The notes: generated by a model from the sequence alone, not told the origin. A stretch of DNA of 64,000 nucleotides from Allobosea sp. (GCF_030695125.1 NZ_JAUYTP010000068.1:62001-126000); one strand, 5' to 3'; counted from the stretch's first letter, positions 1-8,494 are shown. Numbers and translations are program-made.

Positions 1-393
1 ACCAAGACCGAACCGACCGGCGCGATCGTGTTCTACTTCATGCTGCTGACCAGCGCGCTCGGCCTGATCACGCTCGCCTTCGGCTGGCGCATGCCGGACC
101 TGACCGAGGCCGCCATGCTCGTCGCCATCGGCATCCTCGGCGGCTTCGGCCAGATCCTGCTCGTGCAGGCCTATCGTTTCGGCGACGCCTCGCTGATCGC
201 GCCCTTCGAATACTCGACGATGATCTGGGCCGTTCTGATCGGCTGGTTCATTTTCGGGGAATGGCCGGTCTCGACCATCCTGATCGGGGCCGCGATCGTC
301 ATCGCATCCGGAATCTACGTCATCCTGCGCGAGCAGCGGCTGGGCCTGCTGAAGCGCGAACAGCGCGAGATCAGCTCGACCCGCTCGACCTGA
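1..393 (+). CDS. DMT (EamA) family transporter, C-terminal part
   Basis: This is the last 130 codons of a gene that begins left of the window; the reading frame is open from base 1. The protein has about four hydrophobic segments alternating with short loops, ending in a charged tail rich in R, E and S. The stretch around GQILLVQAYRFGDASLIAPF followed by a Y-S-T-M-I-W helix is typical of the second EamA repeat of drug/metabolite transporters of the inner membrane. The substrate cannot be inferred. The stop codon is followed by 136 bases and then an XRE-cupin regulator on the same strand. Confidence 0.8.
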   Translation, partial: TKTEPTGAIVFYFMLLTSALGLITLAFGWRMPDLTEAAMLVAIGILGGFGQILLVQAYRFGDASLIAPFEYSTMIWAVLIGWFIFGEWPVSTILIGAAIVIASGIYVILREQRLGLLKREQREISSTRST

Positions 394-481
394 GCGTCGC
401 GAACGCCGCTGCTGCCCCCCTCTGCGTCCGTCGCGGCTTGCCCCTCGCGGCCGTAGCGGGCATTGTCCGCCAAGACAAACA

Positions 482-503
482 ATCGTTCGCTTGTGCAAAC
501 GAT
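482..503. promoter_or_regulatory. inverted repeat upstream of the XRE-cupin gene, possible autoregulatory operator
   Basis: Two 9-base arms, ATCGTTCGC and GCAAACGAT, are separated by 4 bases and match as an inverted repeat with one mismatch. The site ends 26 bases before the ATG of the XRE-cupin regulator, a normal place for an autoregulatory site. That the regulator binds here is inferred from position and symmetry only. Confidence 0.4.
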
Positions 504-529
504 CCAGCAGGTGAGGCAGGCCAAACAGC

Positions 530-1150
530 ATGGGTATCGAGACGAAAGAGCGTGGCGGACGCGAGTTCGAATCCGGAGCTCACGTCATCTCGGGGCAGCT
601 CGGCAAGACGATCCAGCGCCTGCGCAAGGCCTACAACTTCTCACTGTCGGAGCTCGCCGAGCAATCCGGCGTCGCCAAGTCGATCATCAGCCAGATCGAG
701 CGCAACGAGACCAACCCGACGCTGGCGACGATCTGGCGGCTGTCGCAGGCGCTCGACATCTCGATCGAGCGCGTGCTCTCCAGCGGCGAGGAAGAGCCCT
801 TCATCGAGAAGACGGCCCGCGCCGATACGCCGATCCTGGTCTCCGAGGACGGCAAGCTGAAGCTCGCCATCGTCGGCTGGATCAAGACCGTCGAATGGCT
901 GCAATGGTACGATGTCCAGTCGGAACCCGGCGGCGAACTCGATTCCGAAGGCCACCAGCGCGGCTCGATCGAATCGCTCTCGGTGACCTCCGGCGAGTTC
1001 GAGGTCGAGGTCGGCGACATCATCCAGCGCGCCAAGGCCGGCGAGACCCTGCGCTACCGCTGCGACCGCCGCCATGTCGTGCGCTGCGTCGGCGATCAGC
1101 CGGGCACCGCGATGATGGTCTGCATCCTCAAGGCGGCGGTGATGGAGTAG
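530..1150 (+). CDS. XRE family transcriptional regulator with C-terminal cupin domain
   Basis: A 206-residue protein with an N-terminal helix-turn-helix (about residues 22-80; LSELAEQSGVAKSIISQIER carries the turn and recognition helix) followed by a small beta-rich cupin-type sensory domain (about 120-200). This architecture is shared with regulators of amine, amino-acid and sugar catabolism, where the cupin binds a small ligand. The ATG at 530 is preceded by a weak purine-rich stretch. The gene lies downstream of a DMT transporter and converges on the cytochrome/molybdenum-hydroxylase cluster. An imperfect inverted repeat at 482-503 could be its own operator. The target and ligand are unknown. 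Confidence 0.85.
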   Translation: MGIETKERGGREFESGAHVISGQLGKTIQRLRKAYNFSLSELAEQSGVAKSIISQIERNETNPTLATIWRLSQALDISIERVLSSGEEEPFIEKTARADTPILVSEDGKLKLAIVGWIKTVEWLQWYDVQSEPGGELDSEGHQRGSIESLSVTSGEFEVEVGDIIQRAKAGETLRYRCDRRHVVRCVGDQPGTAMMVCILKAAVME

Positions 1151-1192
1151 GCGGATAGGGCCAGAGCAGCCCTAAAGCGCCGCTTCTCCTCC

Positions 1193-2134
1193 TCACCCGC
1201 CCGTCTTCACCGGACGCGGCGGGCCCTGCACCGCCGGCAGCGACTTCAGATACTCCGCCATTGCCTGCCGGTCGGCCTCGGGCAATTGCGCCGTGTTGCG
1301 CACCACCGCCGCCATCGTGCCGCCGACACTGTCGAAATTCGGCGTGAAGCCGCTCTTCAGCAGTTCGGCGATTTCGCCCTTCGACCATTTGCCGAGTGCC
1401 TCGGGCGTCTGGGTGATGTTGGGCACGAAGCCCTTCCCTTCCGGATCCGGCCCGCCGGCGAACCGGGTCGCCTGGACGATGGCGCCGAGCGCGTTGCGGT
1501 TGGAGTGGCACTCGGCGCAGTGGCCGGGACCGTTCACCAGATAGGCGCCGCGGTTCCACTCATCGCTCTTCGTGGGATCGGGCACGAAGGACGCCCCTTC
1601 GAAGAACAGGAGCTTCCAGCCGCCGACGACGCGGCGGATGTTGAACGGGAACGGCAGCTCATGCGCCGGCGCCCGGCCCTCGACCGGGTTGAGCGTGCGG
1701 ATATAGGCGAAGAGATCGGCCAGGGCCCTGGGCGGCATCAGCCGGTAGGAGGTGTAGGGGAACGCCGGATAGTAATGCTGCCCCTGCGGCGACACGCCGG
1801 CCGCCATCGCATCGACGAAATCCTGCACGCCCCAATTGCCGATGCCGTCGCGCGTATGGGGCGAGATGTTGGGCGCATGGAAGGTGCCGAAGGGCGAGCC
1901 GAGCGCGAGCCCGCCGCCGAGCTTCAGCTTGTCGTCCTGGTTGGGCGTGGCGTGGCAGGAGGCGCAGCCGCCTGCAGCGAAGAGCACACGGCCATTCTCC
2001 AGATCGGGCGCCCCCAGCGTCCCGATCTCCGGGGACGGCGAAACGATGCGCGGATCCGTCAGGACATAGAACCCGGCCAGCCCGACAGCCGCCAGCAGCA
2101 CGAGGGTGACCAGCAGACGGCGCAGTCGCAGCAT
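1193..2134 (-). CDS. membrane-anchored dihaem c-type cytochrome
   Basis: A 313-residue protein with an N-terminal hydrophobic segment (about residues 6-25) that is probably an uncleaved anchor, then two cytochrome c domains with haem motifs CASCH (57-61) and CAECH (206-210). The layout resembles cytochrome subunits that pass electrons from periplasmic or membrane-bound dehydrogenases to the respiratory chain, though many of those have three haems. It is the last gene of a same-strand series that includes a cytochrome c'-like protein and a molybdenum hydroxylase large subunit, so a role as electron acceptor for that enzyme is plausible but inferred. A terminator hairpin separates it from the gene upstream, so it may have its own promoter. 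Confidence 0.85.
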   Translation of the reverse strand: MLRLRRLLVTLVLLAAVGLAGFYVLTDPRIVSPSPEIGTLGAPDLENGRVLFAAGGCASCHATPNQDDKLKLGGGLALGSPFGTFHAPNISPHTRDGIGNWGVQDFVDAMAAGVSPQGQHYYPAFPYTSYRLMPPRALADLFAYIRTLNPVEGRAPAHELPFPFNIRRVVGGWKLLFFEGASFVPDPTKSDEWNRGAYLVNGPGHCAECHSNRNALGAIVQATRFAGGPDPEGKGFVPNITQTPEALGKWSKGEIAELLKSGFTPNFDSVGGTMAAVVRNTAQLPEADRQAMAEYLKSLPAVQGPPRPVKTGG

Positions 2135-2229
2135 GTCGATCAGTCTCCAAAACCGTTGCGAGGCTCTGCCGCGGCGGGCAGTCTGCGCCCATGATAACGC
2201 AAGGCGGGGCGCAATGCTCCGGCGACACG

Positions 2230-2260
2230 AAAAAGGCGGACGGAGCCTGCTCCGTCCGCC
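2230..2260 (-). terminator. Rho-independent terminator after the cytochrome c' gene
   Basis: On the minus strand a perfect 10-bp stem GGCGGACGGA / TCCGTCCGCC with a 6-base loop is followed directly by a run of five T. It lies 28 bases beyond the stop of the cytochrome c'-like gene and before the dihaem cytochrome gene. Confidence 0.8.
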
Positions 2261-2288
2261 CTGTCAGACGCCAGGCCGACGCCCGGCC

Positions 2289-2720
2289 TCACTTCTTGAT
2301 GCGGTAGACCTCGTGGCAGCTGCCGCAGTTCTTCGTGGCATTGCCGAAGGCGGTACGGAAGGCGGCGACGTCAGCGGCCGTGCCGATGGCGGCGGCATCG
2401 GCCTCAAACTTGACGAAGGCGGCCTTGAAGCCAGCCTGGTCCTCCCAGATCTTCGGCGCGGCGGTGGTCTCGCCGCCGGTCTTCGCGTTGTCGGGATAGA
2501 GCCCCGGCATCTTCTTCGCCGAATCGACATAGACCTTGGCGATGGCCTGCGCCTTCGCCGCCTCGAAGGGCGCCTCGCCCTTGGCGATCGCTGCGCCGTC
2601 ACGCGTGGCCGCTCCCACCGCCTTCATGGCGTTGCGACGCTCGGTGATGGGGTCGGCCTGGGCGAGAACGGCTGTCACCCCCAAACCCAGAACGGCGGCA
2701 ACGAGAACGGTACGGATCAT
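2289..2720 (-). CDS. cytochrome c'/c-556 family protein
   Basis: A 143-residue secreted protein: signal peptide at residues 1-20 ending AVLA, a helical body, and a single haem motif CGSCH at 132-136 seven residues from the C terminus. A C-terminal CxxCH on an all-helical 130-150 residue protein is diagnostic of the cytochrome c'/c-556 family. The ATG at 2720 was chosen because it is preceded by GGGAAG and opens the signal peptide; the frame stays open further upstream, but that extension is arginine-rich and unlikely to be translated. It lies 130 bases downstream of the molybdenum hydroxylase gene. It could act in electron transfer or in gas/haem ligand binding; which is not visible. Confidence 0.85.
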   Translation of the reverse strand: MIRTVLVAAVLGLGVTAVLAQADPITERRNAMKAVGAATRDGAAIAKGEAPFEAAKAQAIAKVYVDSAKKMPGLYPDNAKTGGETTAAPKIWEDQAGFKAAFVKFEADAAAIGTAADVAAFRTAFGNATKNCGSCHEVYRIKK

Positions 2721-2830
2721 GGCGCTTCCCCAGCGGCTTCGGCTGCCGGTGCGGCGCCGATTGGAACCGTTCCAGATCAACCGATCGCGCCGTCGCCGCC
2801 AAGTCCCATTCGCGTGAGAGGTCTTGCGCA

Positions 2831-2852
2831 GACGCAAGGATGCCCTTGCGTC
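2831..2852 (-). terminator. hairpin overlapping the stop of the molybdenum hydroxylase gene
   Basis: A perfect 9-bp stem (GACGCAAGG / CCTTGCGTC, 4-base loop) sits across the stop codon at 2851-2853. No T tract follows, so it may be a Rho-assisted terminator or an mRNA-stabilising hairpin rather than an intrinsic terminator. Confidence 0.4.
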
Positions 2853-5160
2853 AGAGCCGATACCCCGCATGCTTCAATGCGTTGAACACCTTGAGCGGCG
2901 TCGCCGGCATGTCGATCGCCTTGATGCCCGCCGCCCGGTCGAGCGCGTCCACCATTGCGTTCATCACGGCCGGGCAGGCGCCGATGGCACCGGCCTCGCC
3001 CGCCCCCTTCACCCCCAGCGCATTCGTGACGCAGCGGACATTGCGCGTCTCGAACTGGAAATTCGGGATGTCGATGGCGCGCGGCAGCGCATAGTCCATG
3101 AAGGTCGCCGTCAGCATCTGGCCGGAGGAGTCGAAGCGGATCTCCTCCATCAGCGCCTGGCCGATGCCCTGCGCCGCGCCGCCATGGACCTGGCCCTGCA
3201 GCATGATCGGGTTCAGCGTCATGCCGAAATCGTCGACCACGACGTAGTTGACGATCTCCGTCGCGCCGGTCTGCGGGTCGATCTCGAGCTCGCAGACATG
3301 GGTGCCGTTCGGATAGGTCGCCTCCGGCGGCTGCCAGCTCTGATGTACCCGCAGCATCTCACTGGTGGCGCCGGGCAGCGCCGCGATGGCGGCAAGGTCG
3401 AGCGCCTTGTCGGTGCCGACGACGCGCACAGCCCCGTCGACGATCTCAAGGTCGCCGATGCCGGCTTCGAGCTTCTCGGAGGCGAGTTGCTTGAGATTGT
3501 CCGAGAGGATCGCGGTCGCCTTGTCGAGCGCCGCGCCGCCGACGGGAATCGAGCGTGAGCCGCCGGTGCCCGACCCGGTCTCGACCTTGTCGGTGTCGCC
3601 CTGGATGACGCGGATGCGGTCCATCGGGATGTCGAGATGCTGCGAGACGAGCTGCGAATAGGCGGTCTCATGCCCCTGCCCGTTCGACTGCGTGCCGATC
3701 AGGACGGTGACCATGCCGTCCTTCTCGAGGATGACCGTCGAGCTCTCGGGGCCGCCGCCGCCGCAGGCCTCGATATAGCTGGCCATGCCGATGCCACGGA
3801 TCTTGCCGGCCTTGTTGGCGGCGCGCAGCCGGGCCTTGAAGCCCTTCCAGTCCGCCACCTCCATGGCGCGGCGCATATGGCCCTCGAACTCGCCGGAATC
3901 ATAGACCGGCCCGGTCTGGGTCTTGTGGGGCATCTCGCCCGGCTTGACGAAGTTGAGCGCGCGCACGGCGTCGGGCGTCTTGCCCGTCTCGCGGGCGATC
4001 GCATCGACCAGCCGCTCGATCAGATAGGCGGCCTCGGGGCGCCCCGCGCCGCGATAGGCGTCGACCGCCATGGTGTTGGTCAGGATGCCGCGGAAGCGCA
4101 CATGCACGGCGGGGATGCTGTAGCAGCCCGGCGTCATCGTCGTGCCGACCCAGGGGATGAAGGGCCCATACTGCGAGAGATAGGCGCCCATCTCGGCCGC
4201 GAGATCGACCTTGAGCCCGATGAACTTGCCGCGCTTGTCGAGCGCCATCGTCGCGGTGGCGAGATTGGCCCGGCCATGCGTATCGGCGAGGAAATGCTCG
4301 GTGCGGTCGGCGACCCAGCGGACGGGGCGCTTCAGCTTCTCCGCCGCGACCATGGTCAGCGGGTATTCGCGATACATGAAGATCTTGGTGCCGAAGCCGC
4401 CGCCGACATCGGGCGTCACCACCCGGATGCGCGAAGGATCGACCTTGAGGATGCTCTTGGCGAGGATGTCGCGCGTGCCATGGCTGCCCTGGCTGCCGAG
4501 CGTCAGCGTCCAGCGCTTCGTCGCCTTGTCGTATTCGGCGATGCAGGCCCGCGTCTCCATGTAGTTGGAGGCGAGCCGGTTGTTGGCGATGGTGACGGCA
4601 ACGGTGCGGTCCGCCTTGACGAAGGCGGCGTCGGTTTTCGCCTTGTCGCCCTGCTCGGCCTCGAAGGCGACATTGCCCGGCCGGTCGGGCCAGATCTGCG
4701 GCGCCTTGGGATCGAGCGCCTCCTCGATCCCGGTGACCGAGGGCAGGCTCTCCCATTCGATCTCGATCGCCTCGGCGGCGTCGCGGGCCTGGTCGAGCGT
4801 CTCGGCGACGATGAAGGCCACCGCCTCGCCGACATGGCGCACGATGTTCATGGGCAGCACCGGCACGGGCAGCGGCGTCACGGGTTCACCGGAGAGTGTC
4901 TTGATCAGCCCCTTGCAGGGCAGGTCGCCGAGATGGGCGACGTCCTCGCCGGTCAGGATCAGCTTCACGCCCTTCATGCCGCGGGCGGTGTCCTTGTCGC
5001 GGATCGTGAAGGTCGCATGGGCATATTGCGAGCGCAGCACGAAGGCATGCAGCGCGCCCTCGACGGCGGTGTCGTCGGTGTAGCGGCCGGCCCCGGTGGT
5101 CAGGCGCTGATCCTCGACCCGGCGCACCGGCTGTCCAAATCCGAATTTCATGGGGCGCAT
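2851..5160 (-). CDS. xanthine dehydrogenase/CO dehydrogenase-family molybdenum hydroxylase, large subunit (CoxL form II type)
   Basis: A 769-residue protein covering the full molybdopterin-binding large subunit. Visible family marks are a hammerhead-type N-terminal domain (about 15-130), the glycine loop DVGGGFG (251-257), the active-site loop AYRGAGR (368-374), and GEAG near the C terminus (E722 at the position of the general base). The AYRGAGR loop is that of so-called form II CoxL proteins; true CO dehydrogenases carry AYxCSFR, so CO oxidation should not be assumed. The start at 5160 follows AAGGA; an ATG three codons downstream is possible. No 2Fe-2S small subunit or FAD medium subunit is adjacent. 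Neighbours are a rhodanese and a TRAP transporter upstream and two c-type cytochromes downstream. No Tat signal is visible, so the enzyme is probably cytoplasmic unless exported with a partner. Confidence 0.88.
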   Translation of the reverse strand: MRPMKFGFGQPVRRVEDQRLTTGAGRYTDDTAVEGALHAFVLRSQYAHATFTIRDKDTARGMKGVKLILTGEDVAHLGDLPCKGLIKTLSGEPVTPLPVPVLPMNIVRHVGEAVAFIVAETLDQARDAAEAIEIEWESLPSVTGIEEALDPKAPQIWPDRPGNVAFEAEQGDKAKTDAAFVKADRTVAVTIANNRLASNYMETRACIAEYDKATKRWTLTLGSQGSHGTRDILAKSILKVDPSRIRVVTPDVGGGFGTKIFMYREYPLTMVAAEKLKRPVRWVADRTEHFLADTHGRANLATATMALDKRGKFIGLKVDLAAEMGAYLSQYGPFIPWVGTTMTPGCYSIPAVHVRFRGILTNTMAVDAYRGAGRPEAAYLIERLVDAIARETGKTPDAVRALNFVKPGEMPHKTQTGPVYDSGEFEGHMRRAMEVADWKGFKARLRAANKAGKIRGIGMASYIEACGGGGPESSTVILEKDGMVTVLIGTQSNGQGHETAYSQLVSQHLDIPMDRIRVIQGDTDKVETGSGTGGSRSIPVGGAALDKATAILSDNLKQLASEKLEAGIGDLEIVDGAVRVVGTDKALDLAAIAALPGATSEMLRVHQSWQPPEATYPNGTHVCELEIDPQTGATEIVNYVVVDDFGMTLNPIMLQGQVHGGAAQGIGQALMEEIRFDSSGQMLTATFMDYALPRAIDIPNFQFETRNVRCVTNALGVKGAGEAGAIGACPAVMNAMVDALDRAAGIKAIDMPATPLKVFNALKHAGYRL

Positions 5161-5240
5161 GGTCGGTATCCTTCAGGAAGGTCGAACGAAAGACTGGAAC
5201 AGGACGAGGGCGCCGTCAGCCCCGGCAAGCAACGTGCCGC

Positions 5241-5267
5241 GATGCGCCGGACGCAAGGCGGCGCATC
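5241..5267 (-). other. hairpin between rhodanese and molybdenum hydroxylase genes
   Basis: A perfect 9-bp stem GATGCGCCG / CGGCGCATC with a 9-base loop lies 12 bases beyond the rhodanese stop. It has no T run, so it could equally be an RNA processing or stability element; it may lower expression of the downstream gene relative to the TRAP-rhodanese part. Confidence 0.35.
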
Positions 5268-5279
5268 AGCGCAGCGCGC

Positions 5280-5594
5280 TCAGGTCGCAACCGGCTCGCC
5301 CTGCATGACCCAGTCGCGAAAGCCGCCGAGATAGTGGCTGTCGACGTCGAGCCCGGCCGATTGCGCGAAAGCCAGCGCCTGCCGCGAGCGGATGCCCGCT
5401 GCACAGGACAAGACCAGCTGCTTGCCCGGCGCATTCGGCAGGTCGGCGGGGTCGAACCGCGACAGCGGCCGCGACACAGAACCCGGAATATGCCCGGCCG
5501 CGAATTCATGCGGCTCGCGGACGTCGACGAGGAGGATGGAGCCGTCGGCGAGGCCGGCCTTGATGTCGTCGATGTCGAGATCGTTCACGGTCAA
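5280..5594 (-). CDS. single-domain rhodanese (sulfurtransferase)
   Basis: A 104-residue stand-alone rhodanese domain. The VDVREPHEFAAGHIPGSV block (23-40) and the active-site loop with Cys64 in LSCAAGIRS are canonical. Such proteins carry a persulfide on the active cysteine and transfer sulfur to an acceptor. It starts 19 bases after the TRAP permease stop, so it is very probably in the same transcript. Because enzymes of the xanthine dehydrogenase family need a sulfurated molybdenum cofactor, a role in cofactor sulfuration or in sulfur chemistry on the imported substrate is conceivable; both are inference from position. Confidence 0.88.
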   Translation of the reverse strand: MTVNDLDIDDIKAGLADGSILLVDVREPHEFAAGHIPGSVSRPLSRFDPADLPNAPGKQLVLSCAAGIRSRQALAFAQSAGLDVDSHYLGGFRDWVMQGEPVAT

Positions 5595-5613
5595 GGCAGT
5601 CGCTCCGGCACAG

Positions 5614-6933
5614 TCACTCCAGCAGCTTGACCAGATAAAGCGTCAGCGCCGGAAATGCCACCAGGATGCCGAGCCGCAACACATCGGCCGCGACGAAGGG
5701 CAGCACCCCGCGATAGATCCGCGTGACCGGCACGTCGCGCGCCAGCGAGGCGACGACGAAGACATTGAGCCCGATCGGCGGGCAGGTCATGCCGATGCCG
5801 ACGACGACGAGGACCAGGATGCCGAACCAGATCGCGACGTCGTCGACCGGCATGCCGAAATCGAGCGCCGTCACGATCGGGAAGAACACCGGCAGCGTCA
5901 GCAGGATCATGGCGAGTTCGTCCATCACGCCGCCGAGCACGATGTAGAACAGGAGCAGCCCGATCAGCACGGTGTAGGGCGCAAAGCCCGAGGCCGCGAT
6001 CATCTCGGCAGCGGCGGTGGGTACCTGTGTCAGCGCGAGAAAGGCGTTGAACACCTCGGCGCCGAGCAGGATCGCGAAGATCATGGCCGAGGTTTCCGCC
6101 GTCTGCAGGATCGCCTGGCCGATGCCCGACAGCGAGAGCGTGCCGCGCAGCACGCCGATCGCCAGCATCACGAAGGCGCCGACGGACGCGCCTTCCGTCG
6201 GCGTGAACACGCCGCCATAGATGCCGCCGACGACGATGACCGCGACGACCAGCGCCGGAACGACGCCGAGCAGCGGGCGGATGCGGTCGCGCCAGGCCAC
6301 ACGCGGTTGGGCCGGCCCCCAGTCCGGATGGCGCCACGTCATCAGCGCGATCGTGACGCAATAGAAGGCCGCCGCCATCAGCCCGGGGATCAGCGCCGCC
6401 TTGAACAGCTTGGCAATGTTCTGCTCGGTCGAGATCGCATAGACGACGAGGATGACCGAGGGCGGGATGAGAATTCCCAACGTCCCGCCCACGGCGACGA
6501 CTCCGCAGGAAAAGCCGGGATCGTAGCGGTAGCGCCGCAATTCCGGCAGCGCGGCGCGCGAGAAGGTTGCGGTCGTCGCCACCGCCGAGCCGCAGATCGC
6601 CCCGAAGCCGGTGCAGGCGCCGATGACTGCCATACCCAGCCCCCCGCGGCGATGGCCGACGACGGCGGACGCGGCCTTGAACAGATCGCCCGCCAGCCCC
6701 GAACGCTCGGCGAAGGCCCCCATCAGCACGAAGAGCGGGATCACCGACAGCGTATAGTTGGCGAAGATCTGGTAGGGCGTGGTGCGGATGTAGTTCAGGA
6801 ACGGATCGAGCCCATTGAGCTGGATGTAGCCAACGCCGCCGACCAGCATCATGGCGAGCCCGATCGGCAGGCGCAGCGCCATCAGCGCCAGCATCACCGA
6901 AAATCCCGTGACCGCGATCGCAAAACCGCTCAC
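5614..6933 (-). CDS. dctM: TRAP transporter large permease (DctM family)
   Basis: A 439-residue, very hydrophobic protein with about 12 membrane segments, the usual length and profile of the DctM ion-coupled subunit. Recognisable family blocks include RLPIGLAMMLVGGVGYI near the N terminus, GSAVATTATFSRAALPELRR, GTLGILIPPSVILVVYAIST and TPTEGASVGAF. The start is the GTG at 6933, whose GTGA overlaps the TGA of the small permease gene, which points to translational coupling. Longer in-frame extensions upstream run through the small permease gene and are not credible. It works with the adjacent DctQ and DctP proteins to import an organic acid or similar anion, driven by an ion gradient; the substrate is unknown. 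Confidence 0.92.
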   Translation of the reverse strand: MSGFAIAVTGFSVMLALMALRLPIGLAMMLVGGVGYIQLNGLDPFLNYIRTTPYQIFANYTLSVIPLFVLMGAFAERSGLAGDLFKAASAVVGHRRGGLGMAVIGACTGFGAICGSAVATTATFSRAALPELRRYRYDPGFSCGVVAVGGTLGILIPPSVILVVYAISTEQNIAKLFKAALIPGLMAAAFYCVTIALMTWRHPDWGPAQPRVAWRDRIRPLLGVVPALVVAVIVVGGIYGGVFTPTEGASVGAFVMLAIGVLRGTLSLSGIGQAILQTAETSAMIFAILLGAEVFNAFLALTQVPTAAAEMIAASGFAPYTVLIGLLLFYIVLGGVMDELAMILLTLPVFFPIVTALDFGMPVDDVAIWFGILVLVVVGIGMTCPPIGLNVFVVASLARDVPVTRIYRGVLPFVAADVLRLGILVAFPALTLYLVKLLE

Positions 6934-7445
6934 GCGGTCGCCCTCAAGAGCCGCCTCGCGCTGACGAGCGCGCAGGCCGAAACCAGCGCCGCCAGCGCCG
7001 CGCACAGGCCGATCGGCAGATAGCTCGGCACCTGCAGCACCATCGTGTTCTCGCCCGTGGCGAAGGCCGCGCGCGCGCCGACCGAAAGCCGCCAGGCGAT
7101 CAGCGCCATCACCAGCGCGTAGACGATGTCCCAGACGGCATCGATGCGGCGCTGCCAGCGCAGCGGCAACCGCAGCGTGAAGGTGTCGACGAAGATGTTG
7201 CCGCGCCGCAGCTGGCACCAGGGCAGGAAGCAGAAGGCGGCGAGCGCGGTGGCCATCTGCACCAGTTCGAAATCGCCGGGCACGCCGGCCGCCCCGACGA
7301 GGTCGCTGCGCAGCGTGACGCTGACCACGACCGTGATCGACAACGCGATCAGCAGCGCGCCGCCGAGCAGGGCAATTCCCCTCACCGCCCGGTCGAAGCC
7401 GGGCGGCGCCATCTCCTGACCCTGCCGCGCCATGGGTTGCGTCAC
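6930..7445 (-). CDS. dctQ: TRAP transporter small permease (DctQ family)
   Basis: A 171-residue protein with four predicted membrane helices, as expected for DctQ. The start is the GTG at 7445, overlapping the dctP stop as GTGA; the end overlaps the dctM start the same way. The overlapping order P-Q-M on one strand defines a complete tripartite TRAP system. The block QMATALAAFCFLPWCQLRRG followed by N-I-F-V-D-T-F is typical of DctQ. It bridges the periplasmic binding protein and the large permease. Confidence 0.9.
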   Translation of the reverse strand: MTQPMARQGQEMAPPGFDRAVRGIALLGGALLIALSITVVVSVTLRSDLVGAAGVPGDFELVQMATALAAFCFLPWCQLRRGNIFVDTFTLRLPLRWQRRIDAVWDIVYALVMALIAWRLSVGARAAFATGENTMVLQVPSYLPIGLCAALAALVSACALVSARRLLRATA

Positions 7446-8494
7446 GCCGCCTTGTCGTGCTTGGCGAGCGCGGCGCGGGCATCGGCGAGCAGCTTTTCGC
7501 CATCGAAGCCCTTGTCCTTGGCGGTCTTCAGCCAGCCTTCGATCACCGGGGCGGTGGTCTGGCGCCAGCGCGCGGCTTCCGCCTCCTCGATGACCGTGAT
7601 GGTGTTGCCGCGCTTGCGGACCATATCGGAGACCACGATCGCCTGCTCGTCCCAGACCCTGCCGGCCATGCCCGCCGCCGCAGCGCCGGAATTCCGGTCG
7701 ATCACCGCCTTGAGGTCCGGAGCAAGCGCCTCGTATTTTGCCTTGTTCATCGCGAGGATGAAGGTCGCGACATAGAAGGTCGGCGAGCCCGGGATCTCGG
7801 TGTGGAACTTGACCAGCTCCTGCACCTTCACCGAGGGCACCACCTCCCAGGGGATGACGGCGCCGTCGATGACGCGCTGCGCCAGCGATTCCGGCACCTG
7901 CGGCACCGGCATGCCGATGGCGTTGGCGCCGAGCGCCTTCAGCGCCTCGCCGGCCAGCCGCGTCGGAAAGCGCAGCTTCAGGCCCTTCAGGTCTTCCATC
8001 GTCTTGATCTGTTTGTTGGCATGGATCAGGCCGTGATCATGCGTCCACAGGCAAATCGGGTGGACGTCCTTCAGCTCGGCGGCGAGGTTCTGCTGCGCGT
8101 ATTCGGTCAGCGCCAGCGAGTTCACCAGCGCCCGCTTGTTGGCGACGAAGGGCAGCTCGAAGGCCTCGAGCCCGGTGAAGCGGCCCGGCGTATAGCCCGG
8201 CAGCGTCCAGACGAGGTCGGCGACGCCGTCACGCGCCTGGTCGAAGAGCTGCGGCGGCGTGCCGCCGAGCTGCATCGAGGGAAAGATGTCGATCTTGATG
8301 CGCCCGTTCGACTCCGCCGCGACCTTGTCGGCCCAGGGCTTGAGGAAGCGGGCATGCCCCACCGCGACCGGCGGCAGGAAGTGGTGCATCTTGAGCGTCA
8401 CCTCCTGCGCGTTCGCACGGGTGGCACGCAGCACGGCCGGCGCGGCGACGGCCGTTCCGGCGCCCATCAGAAATCGACGGCGATCAAATGTCAT
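7442..8494 (-). CDS. dctP: TRAP transporter substrate-binding protein (DctP family), Tat-exported
   Basis: A 350-residue periplasmic binding protein. The N terminus RRRFLMG (5-11) followed by an alanine-rich hydrophobic stretch and ANAQ is a twin-arginine signal. The body shows DctP landmarks: MKHHF-like start of the mature part, KIDIFPSMQLGG, LKGLKLRFPTRLAGEALKALG, and IDGAVIPWEVVPSVKV. GGGAGGGAAGCC-type ribosome-binding sequence precedes the ATG at 8494. It is the first gene of the TRAP-rhodanese-molybdenum hydroxylase series, so its ligand is probably the substrate, or a precursor of the substrate, of the downstream oxidoreductase; this is inference. Confidence 0.92.
   Translation of the reverse strand: MTFDRRRFLMGAGTAVAAPAVLRATRANAQEVTLKMHHFLPPVAVGHARFLKPWADKVAAESNGRIKIDIFPSMQLGGTPPQLFDQARDGVADLVWTLPGYTPGRFTGLEAFELPFVANKRALVNSLALTEYAQQNLAAELKDVHPICLWTHDHGLIHANKQIKTMEDLKGLKLRFPTRLAGEALKALGANAIGMPVPQVPESLAQRVIDGAVIPWEVVPSVKVQELVKFHTEIPGSPTFYVATFILAMNKAKYEALAPDLKAVIDRNSGAAAAGMAGRVWDEQAIVVSDMVRKRGNTITVIEEAEAARWRQTTAPVIEGWLKTAKDKGFDGEKLLADARAALAKHDKAA

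Noticed and set aside
2851..5160. Naming the molybdenum hydroxylase a carbon monoxide dehydrogenase.
   Set aside because: The active-site loop is AYRGAGR (form II), not the AYxCSFR of CO-oxidising enzymes, and the other two subunits are absent.
5392..7023. A 543-codon plus-strand frame across dctM and the rhodanese gene.
   Set aside because: Antisense with low-complexity charged translation; dctM and dctQ with overlapping starts and stops are convincing on the minus strand.
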